In this document: piece by piece, positions 44,186 to 54,800 of the stretch | Layout: every line of letters starts with the position of its first letter | Position numbering within the stretch: the first letter of the stretch is position 1 | Source of the DNA: Trichobilharzia regenti | Taxonomy: Eukaryota > Platyhelminthes > Trematoda > Strigeidida > Schistosomatidae | DNA length: 64,000 nucleotides | Assembly: GCA_944472135.2 (NCBI GenBank) | Contig: OX235262.1 | Span: 37,995,804-38,059,803 of the forward strand | Direction: 5' to 3' | Notes under the pieces: generated by a model | Told to the model about the DNA's origin: nothing | Database searches by the model: none | What the model saw: the letters and a program-made list of their open reading frames with translations, nothing else | Translations under genes and position numbers: made by a program

Positions 44186-45384
44186 ATTATTTCTTTGTGG
44201 TAAGTTTTCATAGTTTAGAGTTATGAGGAATATAATATCTTTCTAATTAAATATTTTAATCGCACCAATTAATTATTATTAATTAGTTTACTTTGTCTTT
44301 GTTGTATCTTCTGGTTATTGATTCTTCCCTCTTAGAGCACATGTGACTGTTTTGTGTTTAATTATAAGGAAGCAATGTTATAGCAACCCAAGATGTCCCA
44401 TTATTATTACCACTATTATTATTATTATTGGTAGTAGTAGTTGTAGTAGTACTAATAGTATTAAATAGTGGATTAATGAGATGTAGGATAAAATAAACCT
44501 GAGTGATAGTTTCTCAAATGTGTTGCTTATGGTAACAAGTTTATTAGCTATCAAAAATAAAATTTATTTTAAAAGTCCACAGGGTAAACAGTATCCAACA
44601 ATCGTATTTCAACAGATAGAATCTTCAGTCATATTATTATTTCCTTTAGCTATGAAATGGTCAATATTTAATTGCACTTATGTAGGGGATATGTTCTATA
44701 AAAATCAAATAAATTGACAAAAAATATAGCTAACTGAAGTGATTTACTTATCAACTAATACCAACTGTAATGAAGATAGTATCATCAGTGAGACGTCTCC
44801 CTGTAAATGTTATAAAGGTGAATTGAATGGAGTATGTGGATGGTTAGTAGTAGATAGCGGTAAATACAAGTGGTTCCCCAACAATTACCAAGATAACGTA
44901 TTCTCAGTAACTCCTGCATGCTCTCTGGGCTCACTGATGCTTTCATTTTCTTTTGTCTGTGAAAGATTGTGAAAGAGGTATCTATTTGTGACCGATTTCC
45001 AACAATTCTAAGACTTGGTTAAGAAAAGATACATTGTGCCAATTGCCAGCTGCCAAATATATTACTTAATATATATATATATCATCCAGGTACTTAAAAT
45101 GGCCTCTAAATAAATTGGTATGACACTACTTGGAATATTAGTGCCCCTGTAATTTCATATTTTATGTCAATATGAGTCCTTATTTGAATTATATTTCTGC
45201 CTTCTTGAGTTTCATCAGGGACATAAACCTGTAAACTTAGGATAAGTGTTCTGTTTAGGATCCTATGACCCATTTAGATACAGAATTACAAAAAGTTTTA
45301 AAGTGAAATTAAAAATACTGAGTGAAAAAGTGAACCTCAAGGGAGTTCAAGTGTTAATTTGCAAGGATCTGATTGGTTTCAAGA
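44186..45384. other. unassigned sequence with TTA/TAG microsatellite
   Basis: A (TTA)n then (GTA)n-like run at 44400-44462. Nothing else recognised. Confidence 0.45.
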
Positions 45385-45530
45385 TTTCATCGTGAACTGA
45401 CATCCGTTAGAGCACCATTTAAAAGCATGGGAGAACTGGACAGGCGTTTTGTCTTAGTTTGGGACTCTTCTTCAATACACACCTACTGCAGCTTGAACCC
45501 GGGACCTTCCGGTTACTTCAGCATATTTTC
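45385..45530 (-). mobile_element. Family A hammerhead SINE fragment
   Basis: The minus-strand 3' half ends in the tRNA-like T arm (GGTTCAAGC). The ribozyme has lost the triplet side (GACAAAACGCC). Confidence 0.7.
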
Positions 45531-45749
45531 TGATATTAAACCATGCCAAATAGAAGTTTTAAAACTTTAAGGTCCACACAAAACAGCATCTCATAGACCC
45601 CTGAACATTTGAATCTTTTTTGTTTTCTTTTCGATATGATCCACTGTCAAATTGAAGTACAACACATAAGAGACAACTACCGAAACACTACTGAGAGCAA
45701 CGTCCATCAGGCTATGGCTTTTTTAAGTTTCACAAACTAGTCACGACTT

Positions 45750-46345
45750 TTTCTATTAAAATACTGACTAATGAACAAAGAATATGCTTTTCAATGAATT
45801 CATCATCAGGTTCTACATTTATATGGCAGGAATAACCAAATAAACATAACTATTAACAATATCAATGTTTTAAATTAAACTAAGTCAGTGGTATCGACAG
45901 ATTACCTTTCAAAACCATCAGTATGAGATAATATGCATTAGTAGGCTTGACAGCAGGCAACCGTAGCAACAGTGGGTAGACCTGCATATTTTGTATGTGG
46001 AGCTCCATTTGATTTAGGCGAATTGCAATGGTCTCCGATGTTTGGAGTATTTGTCATCTAGAGGCTTTTGGTAATTTATTCATTACCTGGTAGATGAGAG
46101 AGAAAGACTACTCAGTACTGGTTATATGGCGGGTTTGGACGAGATGATCTAAAACATGAAACTGCTGATGGTTTTAACAACACCTCTGTTTAACTATACT
46201 GTTTGGTGTTACAGAGCACGAAAAGTTGAGTTCCTAGAGCAATAGCCAATGTAAACTGGCTCCATAAGAGCAGTAGAAATGATAGATACAATTGGAGGTG
46301 GCTAGCCTGCATACTTCATTTTTCAGTTTCAAAAATTGCAGCCGA
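45750..46345 (+). repeat. Repeat E, direct copy
   Basis: Shares ordered blocks with 49338-49810 and the complement of 49985-50337: 'actaatgaacaaagaatat', 'catcaggttctaca.ttatat', 'ttattaacaacat.aatgtt', 'gcacgaaa...gttcct', and 'ggaggtggctag'. No coding content. Class unknown. Confidence 0.7.
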
Positions 46346-46354
46346 TTTTTAATT

Positions 46355-47530
46355 ATTATTATTACTGCTCTCTTGGGTTCCTAGTGGAACATAGGGCTTC
46401 AACTGCACGTCTCCACTTGCTTCTGTCTTCCTTTCACTGTACTTTTCACCTACATCATCCATGTTAGTCCATACTGTTTCAACTCCTCAACTCTTCACAC
46501 GATCTCCTCCATGTCACCCTTGCACTGACGACCAACTCGCCGCTTCAATTTCGGGTTCCACTCGAGCAATGGCCTGACGTGCGCGCGATGTCACCCAGCG
46601 GCCTCCTCAGCCACGAGTGTCCAATCCATCTCCACTTTCTCTTGCATATTTGTTGGTTGGCGACTGCTTCTTGTTTTGTTTTGTTTGTTCCCATAGTTTC
46701 TTGTTGGTGATTCTTTCCTGCCCGGCCATCTGATCTTCAGTATAGAGCCAGCGAAGACAGTTGTTGTTGATAAAGGTCTGCAATAGCCTGTTGGAAATAT
46801 TCTTTGTGACTCGCCCGCCCACCAAGTTTCTGATCCGTACAGAAGAAGTGACTGACTTGACGTTGTTTGTATTGAAAATCCAACCGACCGAATTTTGTTG
46901 TTGATGCTGGCTGAGTGACGGAGATTTCCAGATTGGTTTCAGGTTGATGAATGTGTGTGTTCTCGCCTTCCCGATTCTCGCTCGATTTGACATCCTCGTC
47001 CGTTCCGACTGCCTGTAGTTGAGACAAGGCTCCCTAGATAAGCAAATGAATGAAGTAACCTCTTTCAAATCCCTCCCGTTGATGGTGATTGGCACTGGAT
47101 GTTGCTGTTGTTGTTGTTGGTTGGTTATTTTCATCACCTCCGTCTTGTCTATGTTCACCTGGAGTCCTGTCTTCGCTGGCTGCTTCTTCGACCAGTTTGT
47201 CGGTTTTCGCTTGTAAGTCTTCGACTTTGTGTGACATCGAACATAAGTCATCCACTCGTGAAATCAAGGTCTTCTAGGTTCTTCACGTCGGTCCAGGATA
47301 TCCCTATCTTTCCACTCCCCACACTCTATCTGACGCATAATCCAGTCAGTCCACCACAGTTAGGAATATCATCGATGATAGTAAGCACCCTTGACTGACT
47401 CTTGTGTTTACTTCAAACGCCTCACTGAGTTTTCCGTTGTGGATCACTTGACATGTGCCGTTGTTGTACAGCTGTTGAATAAGGTTGATGAATATTTGGA
47501 GTACGCCGGAGTACTCGAGTAATTTCAGAG
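46355..47530 (-). pseudogene. RTE-clade LINE, 3' part, frameshifted
   Basis: The minus strand covers motif B (GVRQG region near 47400) to the AAT tail near 46355. The segment LQVNIDKTEVMKI...INGRDLKEVTSF and the C-terminal FINNNCLRWLYTEDQMAG are clear. The catalytic FADD site (about 47265) is destroyed (FTSG, then stop). 5'-truncated near 47530. Confidence 0.85.
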
Positions 47531-47929
47531 GAGGAAGTGAAAAACAATCTCCTGTTTATTGTCGTCAGCACTTCTGCCTTTTTAGAAATTTCTCCAGTAT
47601 ATACTGTATCAGTGCATTTCTTATACCAAGTAAATGGGGAAGGGACTTGGGTTTTATAAAGTAAAGAAGGACTAATTCATTTAAGTGATTTCTCAGAAGT
47701 GTGAGGTCTTGTTAATATTCACTTCAACCGTATAACAGACTATTGCTAGCTACCAACAGAGGGCCATGCGCTTCAAAAGTGGCGTCATGGGGCAGAAAAA
47801 AAGGTAACCACTGATAAGACGATAAGGGTGATAGAAAAATGTTAAATATGAAAAGATACAAATTATTTTGTCTACATGTGATGTAAGCTAACTAAGTATC
47901 AGCATGTCAGATGTAAAGGTGAACAAAAA
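47531..47929. other. unassigned sequence
   Basis: Nothing recognised. Confidence 0.4.
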
Positions 47930-48243
47930 CCCTGCTGATACTACCTTCAACTGCATTTATAAATTTACGTGCACCTGAGGCAGCAAGTACATTGGAAGGA
48001 AAGAAAGAAGGGCTTCTATCCGGTCTTCACAGCATATTCCCAGAAGCTTATGCTTAAAAGGAAGAAGATATTTACAAAGTGCAATTACCAGACACCCAAC
48101 CTGTGGATACGGGTCATTTTGTCGAGATTTCCAAATCCTTCAAAATATTAAACATACTAAGGACAGCTGAAGCAATTGCAATCAAACGTCTCATACCAAA
48201 CTTATGCACACAGAAAGAGAGTGTAGTCGATCTCTCACTCCCT
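47930..48243 (+). pseudogene. Penelope-like element GIY-YIG fragment
   Basis: Frame-shifted translation gives CIYKFTCT, then KYIGRKERRASIRSSQHIPRSL, then a shifted frame with AIAIKRLIPNLCTQKESV, ending near 48245. This parallels 34962-35360. Dead 3' fragment. Confidence 0.72.
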
Positions 48244-49337
48244 TAGTAAGCATATAACTTTCATTGCACTGATTAGTCATACACACTAGTGGGCACACTA
48301 GTTAGTGATCTGACCAATACCAAGGTGAGGAAAAGATGATGAAATTTTACAGTCGTCTGATCATAGGATGAATCACCTGTTGAATCATAAGTTGATCGCT
48401 ATTTTAATCTAGATCCTATCAGTTACTTGCATTAAAGTCAGAAAGGTGGAGACATTAACCCTGAGAAGAATAAAGGTCGGACAGAATTCTTACTTAAATG
48501 GCAACCACATTTGAATATCTCGGTTATCAATGCTTTCATCATACACTAATATAAAATCGTGCTGTTTCCATAGCTTTCTGCCGTAACACTGCAGCTTATT
48601 TCAAAAGAAGTATTATGTGAATCATTATCATTGCGGCTTGATTACATGTCTAACAAGATAGATGTTGTCTGATTTTTATCCTCCTCAATGCAGGCATGCT
48701 GTAAAGCGTTTTGAGTTGATACTGAAAAAAGTGAATTTGTGTAGCACGTATATCGTCACCACAGGAACACGGAAAACTGTATATTTCCTTTAAAGTAGTT
48801 TAAAGTCTTTAATAGAATACTAAATTATTTAACCGAATAGAAAAGATAATCCACAGCAGAGAGGACAAGAATACATACCTCAGTAACCTCAAAAACCGAC
48901 TTTTCAGAATCCCTTCAGAATCACCTTTAAAATCAATATTCTTCAACAAAACCTTCATCGGAAGAGTAAGATATTTTAAATTATATCGCTTGTCTTCCAA
49001 ATTTCTAATGAATAAACTTCGGTGGATATTTGTTCTGCGTACGTACGGTTAAAGTTTATTTACACCACCCCCCCTATCGCATTTCAGCATATTATGATTC
49101 TTTAGGATAACTGAATTAAATTTCCGTCTCCAGTCAGTGGTGTCTCATTACTCAAATCATTGTACTCTCTATTATTTGTTGGCTTTTTGTATTTACATTT
49201 AGGTTGTACATTTTCCTATCTAATAGGTGTAGCCAGATGTAATGATAAATCGCTGTCTTAATCTAAGTTCTGAATAAATTCTGTTGACTGTATGTTTCAT
49301 CTATCAAAAATATCAATTAGAAATTTCCCAAAACGGA
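48244..49337. other. unassigned sequence
   Basis: Nothing recognised. Confidence 0.4.
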
Positions 49338-49810
49338 TTACTGAACAAAGAATATTTTTTACGATAACTTCTTCATCGGGTTCTACAGTTATATAGCGGT
49401 TAGGACGTTCGCCAACCATGCACATGGTCCGGGGTTTGAGCCCCAGCCACAGACACACTCCTTCACCTCGCTAAGCTAGAAATAATGTTGGTAAAGAGGA
49501 AAGGTTGGACATGAGGCTAGCAACCCTATCCCGTAAAATAAACACTGCTACAGAAACTTCAAGCCACTAGCTTGAAGACCTATGTTCCACTGAGAAACGT
49601 GAAGGAAAAAAATAATGAAAGAGTTAGGGTTATTAACAACATTAATGTTTCAATAACAGGGAATTAATAGTATCAGTAGATTGCAGTTCAGTAGTATTTG
49701 TAAGCGTGAGCTATGGATGTTTTTCAATATACCTTAATTCAGCCATACTGGTAGGCGTTGCCGAACACGAAAGATCAAGTTCCTAAAGCAACAGCCAATA
49801 TAACTAGCTC
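49338..49810 (+). repeat. Repeat E, left arm of an inverted pair, holding a SINE
   Basis: Runs from 'ttactgaacaaagaatat' to '...caacagccaatataactagc', interrupted at 49392-49612 by a family B SINE. Its complement follows at 49985-50337. Confidence 0.8.
49392..49612 (+). mobile_element. SINE family B, head-truncated
   Basis: Starts inside the head ('agcggttaggacg'), has B box GGTTTGAGCCC and both RTE-derived blocks, and ends 'gtgaaggaaaaaa'. It sits in repeat E. The opposite arm at 50240-50275 shows the uninterrupted site. Confidence 0.85.
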
Positions 49811-49984
49811 CAGCCATCCAGGAAAGTTCTTCAAGAAACACATGGTAAAGAATTCAGAAAAAAACTATTCTGCGTCTGTAAATAAGAATCCTTTGTATAT
49901 ACAGTTGCAGTTCAAGGATGATTTGCCGGGTGAAATAATTACTAAAATAATTGAGAAAATTTATTTAATACCGGTAAACTATAA

Positions 49985-50337
49985 GTCATATTTTCTACAC
50001 AACCTATTGTGATTCATCAAACTGAAAGATGAATCAGCTAAACTAGCCACCTCTAGTTGTATCTGCCAATTCAACTGCGCTTGGGGAGCGAGTTCTATTG
50101 GCCGTGTTTAAGAACACCTACCAATGTAGCTAAATAAAGGTATAATGAAAACATCAACAGCTCACGCTTACACGTTACTGAACTGTAATATACTGATACT
50201 ATTAATTTCAAGTTATTTAAACATAAGTGTTGTTAATAACCTTAACTCTTTCATTATTATGGATATATAACTGTAGAACCTGATGAAGTTATAGTAAAGA
50301 ATATTCTTTGTTCAGTAATCAGTCTTTTGAGAATACA
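49985..50337 (-). repeat. Repeat E, right arm of an inverted pair
   Basis: The minus strand matches 49338-49810 without the SINE. The two arms face each other around roughly 170 bases of non-matching centre. The minus-to-plus reading includes a CTGATGA at 50279-50285 (plus strand). Confidence 0.8.
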
Positions 50338-50343
50338 ATTTCA

Positions 50344-50368
50344 TTGTTATATATATATATATATATAA
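50344..50368. repeat. (AT)n microsatellite
   Basis: About 12 AT dinucleotides. Confidence 0.9.
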
Positions 50369-50699
50369 CACTAAACGTGTTGTAAAAATAGTACACCACA
50401 TACTGTGGAGTGAGACAGTTTCTGAAGAATAATCATTGTAATCACAATATTCACTTTACGCGATACAGTGACAAAGAATACTCTTACTCGGTCAAGGTCA
50501 TCTCATATATCTAAATAATCAATTTTATTAGCAGACTTGAAACTCTTTTTACTGTAACAAACTTGCAGTAGCTTAATATTACTAGGATTACCATGTAATA
50601 TGAACCACTAACTTTTTCTGGATAGTTAGTGAAAAAATTGACATCAGAAATCTGGTCGCCGAACCTTTATGAACTCATCTAATACAAGCTGATCAATAC
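50369..50699. other. unassigned sequence
   Basis: Nothing recognised. Confidence 0.4.
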
Positions 50700-51021
50700 T
50701 GTTGTGGTGAGAGCAGGCTGCTAGCCGATTGGTTGGCACTAATCTACGTTAAGGTCTAGGTCACCAATATGGGCCGTGAACAAGGCTGAGTCAACAACCA
50801 ATCACAGCGAAGTTAACGTGGCAAAATATGATTCGCAGATAGAGAACTCTGTTTGTCAAGGAATCCCGAAGCAACCAATCAGAAGCCTGCGTTTGTCTAC
50901 CTAAACAACCAATCAGATGACTGCGCTTGTCTATAATAATGTTGTCTGAAATATGTATAAATACGTGTTGATTTTCATAATAAAACGATCTGTTGCCTGG
51001 CCCTTGTCTTCTGTTGTTACA
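50700..51021 (+). mobile_element. Probable solo LTR of an LTR retrotransposon
   Basis: A 322-bp segment starting TGTTGTGG and ending GTTGTTACA, with LTR-like promoter order: an inverted CCAAT box (attgg, 50729), three direct AACCAATCA boxes (about 50798, 50874, 50908), TATAAATA at 50957, and AATAAAA at 50980. It is GC-richer than its surroundings. No internal gag/pol is adjacent and no second LTR was found. TSD is uncertain (possibly ACTG at 50698-50701 and 51021-51024). Size is similar to LTRs of schistosome gypsy-type elements, but I do not assign a family. Confidence 0.55.
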
Positions 51022-51039
51022 CTGTGACTGGACTAATTC

Positions 51040-51425
51040 ATCTCAAAGAAAAGAAACTTGGCCTCCGTATCACAAAAAGGATTTCAAACAAGTTACGAAC
51101 TTTCACCATTAGCTGTCTTCGATGGCTCCATACTGAAGATCAAAATAATTAGTAATAAGAAACTGTCCAGTGGAACAAACCAACCAAGAACCGATCGCTC
51201 AACAAATATGCGAAGAAAATAAAGATGGATCGCGCATACATTGCGGAAATCCTAAGATGACATTGAGCGCCAGGTCTTCGAGTGGAAGCCAAATTGGAAG
51301 CGACGAGTGGACTGTCAGTGAGAGGCTGACATGGAGGAGATCGTGTGGGGAAGAGATGAGAGAGTTTGGTCAAACATGGACCCAAGTGGAGGGGATGGCA
51401 GAAAACAGAACAAAGTGAAGATGTG
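51040..51425 (+). pseudogene. RTE-clade LINE 3' fragment, left part (interrupted)
   Basis: The plus strand matches the intact RTE from about 15912 ('gagacttggc') to the C-terminal coding end: EQTNQEPIAQQICEENKDGS, then RRSCGEEMREFGQTWTQVEG. It breaks at 51425 and resumes at 52430. Confidence 0.82.
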
Positions 51426-52443
51426 TTCCTTTAACCGACAAAGCTTGTTTCAAATCGAGTTTGTGGTTGGTTTGAATGCCAGCCACTTTTATTCCTGCAT
51501 TGTTAAGAATTCTGCGTAAGGTAGTTTCCGAGGTTCCTTCCTTGTATGGAATTACTACTGGTGATTTAGATTTCTTATTATTGGTGTTGTCTTGCGCATC
51601 TTTGACATGGATGTCGTCATTGATATTATTATTATCACTATCGCTACTATCATAATGATAATAATATCAATGACGACATCCATGTCAAAGATGCGCAAGA
51701 CAACACCAATAATAAGAAATCTAAATCACCAGTAGTAATTCCATACAAGGAAGGAACCTCGGAAACTACCTTACGCAGAATTCTTAACAATGCAGGAATA
51801 AAAGTGGCTGGCATTCAAACCAACCACAAACTCGATTTGAAACAAGCTTCGTCGGTTAAAGAATCAATCCTGTGGGGCCTTTAGAACAAAACAATTTAGT
51901 TTATCTGTAATGATTGTCAGATCAAATACATAGGTCAAACTAGTAGAACAGGGCAGTCAGACTAGCTGAACATAAAAACCTAGCAAAATCTAGATTGGTT
52001 GACCCGAATAAGATAAGAAATCTAGAGAATAGTTCAGCTATAGTACTCACTACATGCAGTTACACACAACCATACAATAGGATGGATGGGATAGGATGAC
52101 AGTTTTAAAATCTAATGTCACAGGGTAGAAGGAGAGATTGATAACAGAAGCTTGTTTATCGAATCAACTGTAAATACATGATTCAACACCTGTCCAACAA
52201 GATATCTGGAAAATTTCACTACCCCTAAGACAACAAATAGGAGACGACAAAGAAAACTACATACCTCAAATTACAAAGTCGTGTGATTATAATTGACATG
52301 ATTATGAACAATGAATACTGCTCGAAACGTCATCCAGTAAATAATACTGTTTCACTGTGTGATACATCTAATAAACAAACTAACATAGAATTGCTTACTA
52401 CCGCAGTGCCCAAGTTTTACACGTATATTAAAGTGAAGATGTG
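51412..52443 (+). mobile_element. Penelope-like element inserted in RTE, head-to-head, 14-bp TSD
   Basis: AAAGTGAAGATGTG at 51412-51425 and 52430-52443 flanks a 1004-bp insert. The insert starts with an inverted PLE segment (about 51430-51637), then continues in direct orientation (about 51653-52429), with VVIPYKEGTSETTLRRILN (51736-51792), AGIKVAGIQTNHKLDLKQAS (51800 on), remnants of the nuclease (near 51910-51965) and the PLE 3' tail. It closely resembles 28860-29570. Removing the insert restores the RTE 3' end. Confidence 0.88.
51430..51859. repeat. Near-perfect palindrome with ~205-bp arms
   Basis: The left arm (51430-51637) is the reverse complement of the right arm (about 51653-51859) apart from a few bases and one ATT triplet. 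The central spacer is about 15 bases ('actatcgctactatc'). It would form a long hairpin RNA if transcribed. Confidence 0.9.
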
Positions 52444-52490
52444 CTGTTGAAGCCCTATTTTCTACTCGGAACATTATTGTTATATTTTCT
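52430..52490 (+). pseudogene. RTE 3' terminus, right part of the interrupted copy
   Basis: Continues 'gtgctgttgaagccctat...ggaacattattgtta', equal to the RTE 3' end and AT-rich tail. Confidence 0.8.
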
Positions 52491-52684
52491 GGTGAGAAAA
52501 TTAATGATTCATCTAAACAGGAAATAGATTTCATAGTGTGAATGAAGTCGAAAACTACTGATAATTGATGAAATCATACTTTCTGGTCATTCCTTTCCTT
52601 TCCAATTGGCACCAATTGGCTTCAAGCTTTAAAAAGTACCTGCACTACTGATGTTACTTTTACTATCTAAAGTTGCTAACCTGA

Positions 52685-52835
52685 CAGCCTACTTCTCCTC
52701 TTTTACAGGTTGATTAACAACTAGCAAGCTAAGTTAGGCTAAGAGAGAGATGCGTCGGCCAGGAATCGAGCTTGAAATATGCAGGGTGTTGGTGAGCATT
52801 CATCACTGAACCACAGATGTATATATTGCGATGCT
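52685..52835 (-). mobile_element. SINE family B, decayed minus copy
   Basis: The minus strand shows a tRNA-like head remnant (GTGGTTCAGTGATG), B-box-like sequence (GCTCGATTCCTGG), and the part leading into 'cctgtaaaagaggagaagta'. The RTE-derived 3' blocks are missing or unrecognisable. Confidence 0.5.
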
Positions 52836-53129
52836 GTTAATTACTATCCATGTGTAAACGAGAGTACAGTTCATTATGAGGTCTTTAGAAAACCTACTAT
52901 AGAGAGAGTTAAAAATCATTAACAAGAAGATGTTTTACATGAGTCTGTCAATATTATACAAGACATCACTTAGTGACTATGCCTTGTGAACATAATAACA
53001 AAGTTTGAAATAAACAGTCATTTCAAATGTTCATTTGAGTATTCCTAAACACTATCATATGCCTTCCTTTATTTCATGAATTTTACTTCTTCTTAAGAGT
53101 TAGTTCGTAGGGATTTGATTTATTTCAAG
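52836..53129. other. unassigned sequence
   Basis: Nothing recognised. Confidence 0.4.
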
Positions 53130-53325
53130 TATCACCCCAAACTGATATTATCTTTAAAACTATTGAAAACTAGAGAGTATTGGACAGTTGTTTCGTCCCA
53201 AGTTGAAACTCCTCATCAGTACGGATCCACAACGCCATCAGGGATTGAACCCAGGATCTCCAGGTTACAAGACTAAGCTCGTTGATTTTGACTGCAATTT
53301 ATGAACTCTAGCTTCTGTTAGTTTC
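53130..53325 (-). mobile_element. Family A hammerhead SINE fragment
   Basis: Minus-strand 3' part with decayed ribozyme (CTGATGAGGAGTTTCAACTT at 53219-53200, then GGGACGAAACAACTGTCCAA), so CUGAUGA and GAAA remain but stem II is weak. The B box is GGTTCAATCCC. Confidence 0.75.
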
Positions 53326-53407
53326 TTTGCCTAACAATTACAGATGGAATAAACTTAGTACGACAATAGCTACAGTTCAATGTCTCCGGTTATATCATGT
53401 TCATATT

Positions 53408-54053
53408 TTTTATCTTAATTTTCTATAGTTTGGTTTGTAAGGGTTAGTTATGTTTTTACGAGTTCTACCACGGATTGATGTCAGTCAGAGAACCATCGAA
53501 GACCAGGGAGTACCGGACAGCTGCTCTTTTATCCTAGTTTGGGAATCATCGCCAGTACGCACCCACTGGATTCGAACCCAGGACCTTCCGGTTACAAGGC
53601 AAGCTCGTATACCATCAGCCATTGGGGCCCGATTCAATGGCGCGTGAATTCTAACTTCTACCAATTCGTGATTTAGCGCGACCTCAACCATTGTAGTTGC
53701 TGGGACATCCATCCACACACGTGACATCTAATTGGTCCCCATTGGTCACTAGAACTCCAGGGAACTCCATCCTGTAGCAAGTCACTAGCGAGCAGCAGAT
53801 TAATTTTCTATAGTTTTGGTTTGTAAGGGTTAGTTAGAATTCATGGCTTGACTATTGAATCAGGTTCCAGTGGCTGTGTCGTATACGACTTTGCCTTGTA
53901 ACCTGAAGGTCTTGGATTTGAATCCAAGTGGGTGCATAATTCTGATGATTTCCAAACGAGGATGAAACAGCAGCTGTCCAGTATACCCTGGTTTTCGATG
54001 GTTCTCTAACTGATATCAATCCATGATCAACTCGTAAAAACATTTTATCTTAA
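53408..54053. mobile_element. Family A head-to-head composite with 11-bp TSD
   Basis: TTTTATCTTAA at 53408-53418 and 54043-54053 flanks a minus unit (53419 to about 53836) joined head-to-head to a plus unit without its leader (about 53837-54042). The repeated block 'ctatagtttggtttgtaagg' at 53424 and 53805 shows more than one tandem unit on the minus side, as in the 0.7-3.5 kb array. The plus ribozyme keeps CTGATGA (53942-53948) and the GTC-CAGTA end. Its stem II is changed. Confidence 0.82.
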
Positions 54054-54464
54054 CATATTTTTCTACAACAAGCGATATAAACAATTATATACAAAAATGT
54101 TTTGATATTACATACTACTTACAACAGTCAGTTTGTTGTGATAACTGCTCCAGTGTTACAATGATAACCAACAATATAATCATCTAAATTTAATGTAGTA
54201 TGTAAAAAGTTTTGTTTACTGATAAATATTAGATATATATAGAACACTGAAGAGTAAATAGTAAGACATACATTTATAGACTGATAAGAAAAAGCTACTT
54301 ATTTGATTTCTCTGTCTATCAACAGTTACATTTCTTCTAACTCTAAATTCATATTCATATATATATTAAAGTGTATTCCACTGAAATTATGCTCTACACA
54401 GTCGCAAATAAATGATTATAAAATTGAAAAAGTTGGAGAGTCATCACCTTTTTTGCTGCATTTA
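54054..54464. other. unassigned AT-rich sequence
   Basis: Nothing recognised. Confidence 0.4.
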
Positions 54465-54800
54465 TTTGTTTTTACGAGTTCAACCATGGATTGATACCAG
54501 TTAGAGAACCATTAGAAACCAACCAGTGAGTATTGGACAGCTGTTTCATCCTAGTTTGAGAATCATCGACAGCAAGCACCCACCGCCAGGGGTCGAACTC
54601 AGGACGTTCAGGTTACAAGGTAAGCTCGCATACCATTCAGCCAATGGGACCCGATTCAATGGCCAATCCATGAATTCTAACTTCAAACAATTCGTGATTT
54701 AGCGTGACCACCAAATAATGTCATTAGTGGGACATCCATCCTCAGACTTGAATGTGTGGATCTCACTGGTCACGACTTGTCACTAGAACTCCAAGGAACT
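54465..54800 (-). mobile_element. Family A hammerhead SINE, same subfamily as 53.4 kb
   Basis: The minus strand shares the variant leader ('gtcacgctaaatcacgaatt' on that strand) and 3' end ('ctcgtaaaaac') with the 53.4-kb composite. The B box is GAGTTCGACCCC. The ribozyme core CTGTCGA and triplet side are decayed. Confidence 0.8.

Noticed and set aside
45180..45235. Hammerhead on the minus strand (CTGATGA ... GCAGAAAT)
   Set aside because: Core words present, but the sequence between them does not form stem II and no stem I partner was seen.
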